Assembly (NCBI GenBank): GCA_964532405.1
Contig: CAZHIC010000045.1
Span: forward strand, 1-17,180
Origin: PALSA-1006 sp964532405
GTDB taxonomy: Bacteria; Pseudomonadota; Gammaproteobacteria; Burkholderiales; Gallionellaceae
DNA length: 17,180 nt
Direction of reading: 5' to 3'
Shown here one piece after another: positions 13,615 to 17,180 of the stretch. The position numbers and the translations under genes were made by a program. The notes beneath the pieces are model-generated. The model saw only the letters and a list, made by a program, of their open reading frames with translations, was not told the origin of the DNA and did no database searches. Position 1 is the stretch's first letter. Every line of letters begins with the position of its first letter.

Positions 13615-13944
13615 TCAGCTCCCAACCGTAATCGTAATGTGACAGGTCTGCTTTTCGATGCTGTTACCACGGCCTTTGGCGCGGGCAATCATGCGCTTCA
13701 AGGAAGTAGCCTTATCGATGTAGATAGTCGTGACTTTCAATTCATCGATGTCAGCGCCGTCGTTATGCTCGGCGTTGGCAATCGCGGAATCCAATGCCTT
13801 CTTGATAATTCCCGCGCCCTTTTTCGGACTGAACGCCAAAATTTGCAGCGCTCTGTCAACCGGCAGGCCGCGAATCTGATCAGCGACCAGACGACCTTTT
13901 TGTGCCGACAGGCGAACACCTTTTATAACTGCTGTTGTGCTCAT
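13615..13944 (-). CDS. rplV: 50S ribosomal protein L22
   Basis: L22 reaches into the exit tunnel through a long beta-hairpin; changes in this loop affect macrolide response and nascent-chain stalling in other bacteria. From 13944 the product has 109 residues (110 in E. coli). Conserved parts are IKGVRLSAQKGRLVADQIRG, DGADIDELKVTTIYID and the loop RAKGRGNSIEKQTCHITI. Two ATGs stand in tandem at 13947 and 13944. GGAGG is only one base from the first and four from the second, so the second is the better start; the difference is one Met. Confidence 0.95.
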   Translation of the reverse strand: MSTTAVIKGVRLSAQKGRLVADQIRGLPVDRALQILAFSPKKGAGIIKKALDSAIANAEHNDGADIDELKVTTIYIDKATSLKRMIARAKGRGNSIEKQTCHITITVGS

Positions 13945-13953
13945 CATGCCTCC

Positions 13954-14235
13954 TTATTTCTTGGCCACTGCTTTTTTGTCAGCAGCGTGCCCCTTGAAGG
14001 TGCGGGTCAAAGAAAATTCGCCGAGCTTGTGTCCGACCATATTTTCAGAAATGTACACCGGAATATGCTGCTTACCGTTATGCACCGCGATTGTCAGACC
14101 AACGAACTCAGGCAATACGGTGGAACGGCGCGACCATGTTTTCACCGGACGCTTGTCGCCGGTAGCACGTACGGTCTCTACCTTCTTCACCAAATGCAAG
14201 TCAACGAATGGACCTTTTTTAACTGAACGTGCCAT
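13954..14235 (-). CDS. rpsS: 30S ribosomal protein S19
   Basis: S19 forms a head complex with S13 next to A-site tRNA. The product has 93 residues (92 in E. coli). It begins MARSVKKGPFVDLHLVKKVE and carries KTWSRRSTVLPEFVGLTIAVHNGK and the C-terminal GHKLGEFSLTRTFKGHAADKK. It lies 13 bases after rplB. Confidence 0.98.
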   Translation of the reverse strand: MARSVKKGPFVDLHLVKKVETVRATGDKRPVKTWSRRSTVLPEFVGLTIAVHNGKQHIPVYISENMVGHKLGEFSLTRTFKGHAADKKAVAKK

Positions 14236-14248
14236 ATCTTCTTACCCC

Positions 14249-15076
14249 TTAAACCTGAAAGCGACGGCGAACGATCATGCCGCTAGTACGCTTGTTGCGA
14301 CGCGTGCGGAAGCCCTTGGCAGGCACACCCCATGGGCTAACTGGATTACGACCCGCAGCAGTCTTACCTTCACCACCACCGTGAGGGTGGTCGACCGGGT
14401 TCATCACCACACCGCGCACTGTTGGACGAATACCGCGCCAACGATTTGCACCAGCCTTGCCGATAGAACGCAGTGAATGTTCGCCATTACCGACTTCGCC
14501 GATAGTTGCACGGCAATCAACGTGTACTTTGCGAATTTCACCGGAGCGCAAACGCAGCTGAGCGTAACTTCCTTCACGCGCCAACAACTGCACCGAAGTT
14601 CCGGCAGAACGCGCCAATTGCGCGCCCTTGCCCGGCAACATCTCGATGCAATGGATCGTGGAACCGACCGGGATATTGCGCAGAGGCAACGCATTACCCG
14701 CCTTGATCGGAGCCTCGGAACCGCTCAACAGTTGCGCACCCGCAGCAACACCCTTGGGGGCGATGATGTAGCGACGCTCACCATCCGCATACAACAGCAA
14801 CGCCAAGTGTGCGGTGCGGTTCGGATCGTATTCCAGATGCTCGACCTGAGCTGGAATGCCATCTTTGTCACGCTTGAAGTCGACAATGCGGTAATGTTTC
14901 TTATGTCCACCGCCCATATGACGGACAGTGATGTGGCCATTGTGGTTACGACCGGCCGTTCTTGTTTTCTTTTCCAGTAACGCGGCTTGTGGCTTACCCT
15001 TGAACAAATCAGGAGTAACCACACGCACAACGGCGCGTCGTCCGGGAGAAGTAGGTTTTAGTTTGATCAGTGCCAT
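14249..15076 (-). CDS. rplB: 50S ribosomal protein L2
   Basis: L2 is a primary 23S rRNA binder close to the peptidyl transferase centre and needed for subunit association. The product has 275 residues (273 in E. coli). Signatures are SPGRRAVVRV near the start, GRNHNGHITVRHMGGGHKKH, and VMNPVDHPHGGGEGKT, whose first histidine (about 230) matches the functionally important E. coli H229. The C-terminus is basic (NKRTSGMIVRRR). It lies five bases after rplW. Confidence 0.98.
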   Translation of the reverse strand: MALIKLKPTSPGRRAVVRVVTPDLFKGKPQAALLEKKTRTAGRNHNGHITVRHMGGGHKKHYRIVDFKRDKDGIPAQVEHLEYDPNRTAHLALLLYADGERRYIIAPKGVAAGAQLLSGSEAPIKAGNALPLRNIPVGSTIHCIEMLPGKGAQLARSAGTSVQLLAREGSYAQLRLRSGEIRKVHVDCRATIGEVGNGEHSLRSIGKAGANRWRGIRPTVRGVVMNPVDHPHGGGEGKTAAGRNPVSPWGVPAKGFRTRRNKRTSGMIVRRRFQV

Positions 15077-15081
15077 GATAT

Positions 15082-15399
15082 TTATCCTTGCTCGCTCGAC
15101 GCAAAATTAATTTCTTGTCCAGGCGCCAGACACACGTAGGCTTTTTTCCAGTCTGAACGACGACCGGAAAACTTGCCAAAACGTTTCTGCTTACCCTTGA
15201 CGACTGCGATTTGCACGCTCTCGACAGTCACCTTGAACAGCATCTCGACCGCCGCCTTAACTTCAGGTTTGGTCGCGTCGGATGCAACGCGAAAGATCAC
15301 CTGCTCGTTTTTTTCGGCAACAAATGTAGCCTTCTCAGAAATCTGAGGCGCCATCAATATATTCAGCAAACGCTCTTCATTGAATTTTTGCGCATTCAT
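15082..15399 (-). CDS. rplW: 50S ribosomal protein L23
   Basis: L23 sits at the tunnel exit and is the docking point for trigger factor and SRP. The product has 105 residues (100 in E. coli). It contains NILMAPQISEKATFVAEKNEQ, ATKPEVKAAVEMLFKVTVESV and a basic GKQKRFGKFSGRRSDWKKAYV. Its ATG overlaps the rplD stop by four bases (ATGA). Confidence 0.96.
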   Translation of the reverse strand: MNAQKFNEERLLNILMAPQISEKATFVAEKNEQVIFRVASDATKPEVKAAVEMLFKVTVESVQIAVVKGKQKRFGKFSGRRSDWKKAYVCLAPGQEINFASSEQG

Positions 15400-16022
15400 A
15401 CCAGCACCTCTTCGATCTTGGCAACCGCACTGCGGGTCATCAACACTTTATTGAAACGCACCAAGCTAACAGGATCAGCCTGATGTGCTTCCAGTACCAA
15501 TACGTTCGGCAGATTGCGCGAGGACAGATACAAGTTTTCGTCGATACTGTCGGTGATAATCAACACGCGCTCGGCACCAAAACCCAAACCTTTGATCTTG
15601 TCAGCCAACAACTTAGTCTTGGGTGAATCGAGCTTCAAATCATCGACGATGATCAGGCGATCTTCACGCACGAGCTGCGAAAGGATGGACGCAAAACCCG
15701 CACGGTACATCCTGCGATTAACTTTTTGTGTGTAGTTTTCCTCGGACGTATTCGGAAAAATCTTACCGCCGCCACGCCACAATGGGCTGGACGCCATACC
15801 GGAACGGGCACGGCCCGTACCTTTTTGCGCCCACGGCTTGCGCGTGGATTTGGCGATTTCGCTGCGGCCCTTCTGCTTGCTGCTAGCAGAGCGAGCATTC
15901 GCCTGATAAGCAGTAACCAGCTGATGCACCAGCGCTTCGTTGTATTCACGACCGAACAGATCATCAGAAGCGGAAATGCTTGCAGCCGCCTGACCTTTTG
16001 CATTGATAACTTTGAGTTCCAT
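15396..16022 (-). CDS. rplD: 50S ribosomal protein L4
   Basis: L4 is an early 50S assembly protein with a loop lining the exit tunnel. In E. coli it also represses the S10 operon. The product has 208 residues (201 in E. coli). The tunnel loop is clear near 45-90: RSEIAKSTRKPWAQKGTGRA followed by the MASSPLWRGGGKIFP segment. The ATG overlaps the rplC stop by one base (TAATG). The S10 leader here is short (about 70 bases), so an E. coli-like L4 attenuation site is not evident. Confidence 0.97.
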   Translation of the reverse strand: MELKVINAKGQAAASISASDDLFGREYNEALVHQLVTAYQANARSASSKQKGRSEIAKSTRKPWAQKGTGRARSGMASSPLWRGGGKIFPNTSEENYTQKVNRRMYRAGFASILSQLVREDRLIIVDDLKLDSPKTKLLADKIKGLGFGAERVLIITDSIDENLYLSSRNLPNVLVLEAHQADPVSLVRFNKVLMTRSAVAKIEEVLV

Positions 16023-16666
16023 TATGCCCCCGCTTTCACTGCTGGACGCACAACCACGCTGCCGCCGGGAGCACCTGGAACCGCGCCCATGACCAACAAC
16101 AATTGGCGCTCAGCGTCAATACGCACGATTTGGAGATTTTGCACAGTGCGCTGCACGTCACCCAGATGACCTGTCATGCGCTTACCCGGAAACACACGGC
16201 CCGGATCCTGCGCCATACCGATAGAACCCGGTACGTTATGCGATTTGGAGTTACCGTGCGATGCACGGCCGGATTTAAAGTGGTGACGCTTGATCGTACC
16301 GGCATAACCTTTACCGATGGTCACACCCGTCACGTCAACCTTCTGACCCACTTGAAACAGATCAACACCCAGCGTACCGCCCGCTTGCAGCGCGGCAGCC
16401 TGATCAGGTGTCACTGTAAATTCTTTTAGCTTGCTCCCCGCCTCGACACCCGCCTTGGCAAAATGCCCGGCAGCCGCCTTGGTCACACGACTGGCACGAC
16501 GCGTACCGAACGCGATTTGCACAGCAGTATAACCATCAGTAGAGGTGGATTTTATTTGAGCAATACGATTGTTGGACACGTCCAACACAGTCACCGGCAA
16601 CGATGTTCCGTCATCCGTGAATATGCGGGTCATGCCAATCTTGCGACCGACAAGTCCTAAACTCAT
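16022..16666 (-). CDS. rplC: 50S ribosomal protein L3
   Basis: L3 starts 50S assembly and reaches toward the peptidyl transferase centre. The product has 214 residues (209 in E. coli). It begins MSLGLVGRKIGMTRIF and contains GKGYAGTIKRHHF and HGNSKSHNVPGSIGMAQDPG. Q153 in that last string aligns with E. coli Q150, the residue methylated by PrmB. It follows rpsJ after a 59-base gap in which no clear promoter or terminator was seen. Confidence 0.98.
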   Translation of the reverse strand: MSLGLVGRKIGMTRIFTDDGTSLPVTVLDVSNNRIAQIKSTSTDGYTAVQIAFGTRRASRVTKAAAGHFAKAGVEAGSKLKEFTVTPDQAAALQAGGTLGVDLFQVGQKVDVTGVTIGKGYAGTIKRHHFKSGRASHGNSKSHNVPGSIGMAQDPGRVFPGKRMTGHLGDVQRTVQNLQIVRIDAERQLLLVMGAVPGAPGGSVVVRPAVKAGA

Positions 16667-16725
16667 TTTAACTTCCTTTATTAAGGGGCCAACTTCAATT
16701 GGTCAGCCGATTCAACTGCAAAAAA

Positions 16726-17037
16726 TTACTGCAACTTAATTTCTACATCCACGCCCGCAGGCAAGTCTAACTTCATCAACGCATCAACCGTTTTGTCCGT
16801 AGGATCAATAATATCCATCAGGCGCAAATGCGTGCGAATTTCAAACTGGTCACGCGAAGTCTTGTTCACATGCGGGGAACGCAAAATATCGAAACGCTCG
16901 ATCTTGGTTGGCAACGGAATCGGACCCTTAACCACCGCGCCAGTGCGCTTTGCGGTTTCCACGATTTGCGACGCGGATTGGTCGATCAAACGATAGTCAA
17001 ATGCCTTCAGGCGAATGCGAATTTTTTGGCTTTGCAT
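16726..17037 (-). CDS. rpsJ: 30S ribosomal protein S10 (NusE)
   Basis: S10 is a 30S head protein and, as NusE, joins NusB and NusG in antitermination and transcription-translation coupling. The product has 103 residues, as in E. coli (103). It contains IRIRLKAFDYRLIDQSASQI, GPIPLPTKIERFDILRSPHVNK and the typical end DLPAGVDVEIKLQ. It is the first gene of the S10 group, 88 bases after tuf, with a weak AAGAGAAG ribosome binding site. Confidence 0.98.
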   Translation of the reverse strand: MQSQKIRIRLKAFDYRLIDQSASQIVETAKRTGAVVKGPIPLPTKIERFDILRSPHVNKTSRDQFEIRTHLRLMDIIDPTDKTVDALMKLDLPAGVDVEIKLQ

Positions 17038-17056
17038 AATCTTCTCTTACTTCTAC

Positions 17057-17108
17057 GCGGCATAACCGCTGGTTTAAAGAACGAAATCGCGTGACCGTAG
17101 CCACGCGA
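17057..17108 (-). promoter_or_regulatory. Hairpins in the rpsJ 5' leader
   Basis: TCGCGTG (17108-17102) pairs with CACGCGA (17093-17087) over an 8-base loop. This would lie at the very 5' end of the predicted S10 mRNA and may protect it. A second stem, GCGG with CCGC (17069-17057), lies closer to rpsJ. Both are seen by eye only. Confidence 0.45.
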
Positions 17109-17116
17109 GGGCGCGC

Positions 17117-17145
17117 ATTGTATCGTTACTCAACGATCTTAGCAA
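17117..17145 (-). promoter_or_regulatory. Candidate S10-operon promoter overlapping the end of tuf
   Basis: Minus strand: -35 TTGCTA (17145-17140) lies inside the last tuf codons. The -10 TACAAT (17122-17117, five of six) comes 17 bases later, just after the tuf stop. The following sequence GCGCGCCC is a GC-rich discriminator like that of the spc promoter. The predicted start near 17110 leaves a leader of about 73 bases. Confidence 0.55.
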
Positions 17146-17180
17146 CCACACCCGCACCGACAGTACGGCCGCCTTCGCGA
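17126..17180 (-). CDS. tuf: Elongation factor Tu, last 17 codons only
   Basis: EF-Tu delivers aminoacyl-tRNA to the ribosome. Only the C-terminal residues REGGRTVGAGVVAKIVE and the stop TAA (17128-17126) are inside the window. This ending is almost invariant in proteobacterial EF-Tu, and tuf upstream of rpsJ is the usual order. Most proteobacteria carry two near-identical copies, so whether this is tufA or tufB cannot be told from this end. Confidence 0.93.
   Translation of the reverse strand, partial: REGGRTVGAGVVAKIVE

Noticed and set aside
1..17180. CRISPR array, tRNA or rRNA gene, toxin-antitoxin pair, defence system or prophage
   Set aside because: No spaced direct repeats, cloverleaf or RNA-gene signature was seen. 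All minus-strand coding space from 3265 to the right edge is accounted for by known housekeeping genes.

Overview
The window is almost entirely a core chromosomal locus: the contiguous S10, spc and alpha ribosomal-protein operons on the minus strand, facing a convergent uvrA on the plus strand. Gene order, the presence of infA between secY and rpmJ, and the protein sequences point to a betaproteobacterium. The cysteine-bearing (zinc-type) S4 and the general residue pattern suggest Nitrosomonadales, perhaps near Gallionellaceae or Nitrosomonadaceae. That placement is an inference from memory of these proteins, not from a search.

Layout from left to right. Positions 1-42 look like the 5' end of a group II intron on the minus strand that continues out of the window. 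Positions 43-301 are non-coding, with several palindromes and a likely uvrA promoter. uvrA follows (302-3118), then a short gap with a strong hairpin that can terminate both converging transcripts. On the minus strand, reading against the coordinates from the right edge: the last 17 codons of tuf; the S10 group rpsJ-rplC-rplD-rplW-rplB-rpsS-rplV-rpsC-rplP-rpmC-rpsQ; a 145-base gap with a promoter and tandem hairpins; the spc group rplN-rplX-rplE-rpsN-rpsH-rplF-rplR-rpsE-rpmD-rplO-secY-infA-rpmJ; a 59-base gap with a near-consensus promoter; and the alpha group rpsM-rpsK-rpsD-rpoA-rplQ.

The genes supply about half of the ribosomal proteins, the SecY translocon channel, initiation factor IF-1, the RNA polymerase alpha subunit and the tail of EF-Tu. 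Gaps within each group are very short, and several genes overlap by 1, 4 or 17 bases, so translation is probably coupled. Candidate promoters sit at the three classical operon boundaries. Those for S10 and spc have GC-rich discriminators, as expected for stringently controlled promoters. The alpha promoter is AT-rich there and has an extended -10.

No new multi-gene system is present; the coding content is ordinary housekeeping. The points worth a second look are the intron boundary at the left edge, the structured non-coding segments before uvrA, rplN and rpsJ, the short alpha leader that leaves little room for an E. coli-type S4 control element, and the non-ATG starts of rpsD (TTG) and rplO (GTG).
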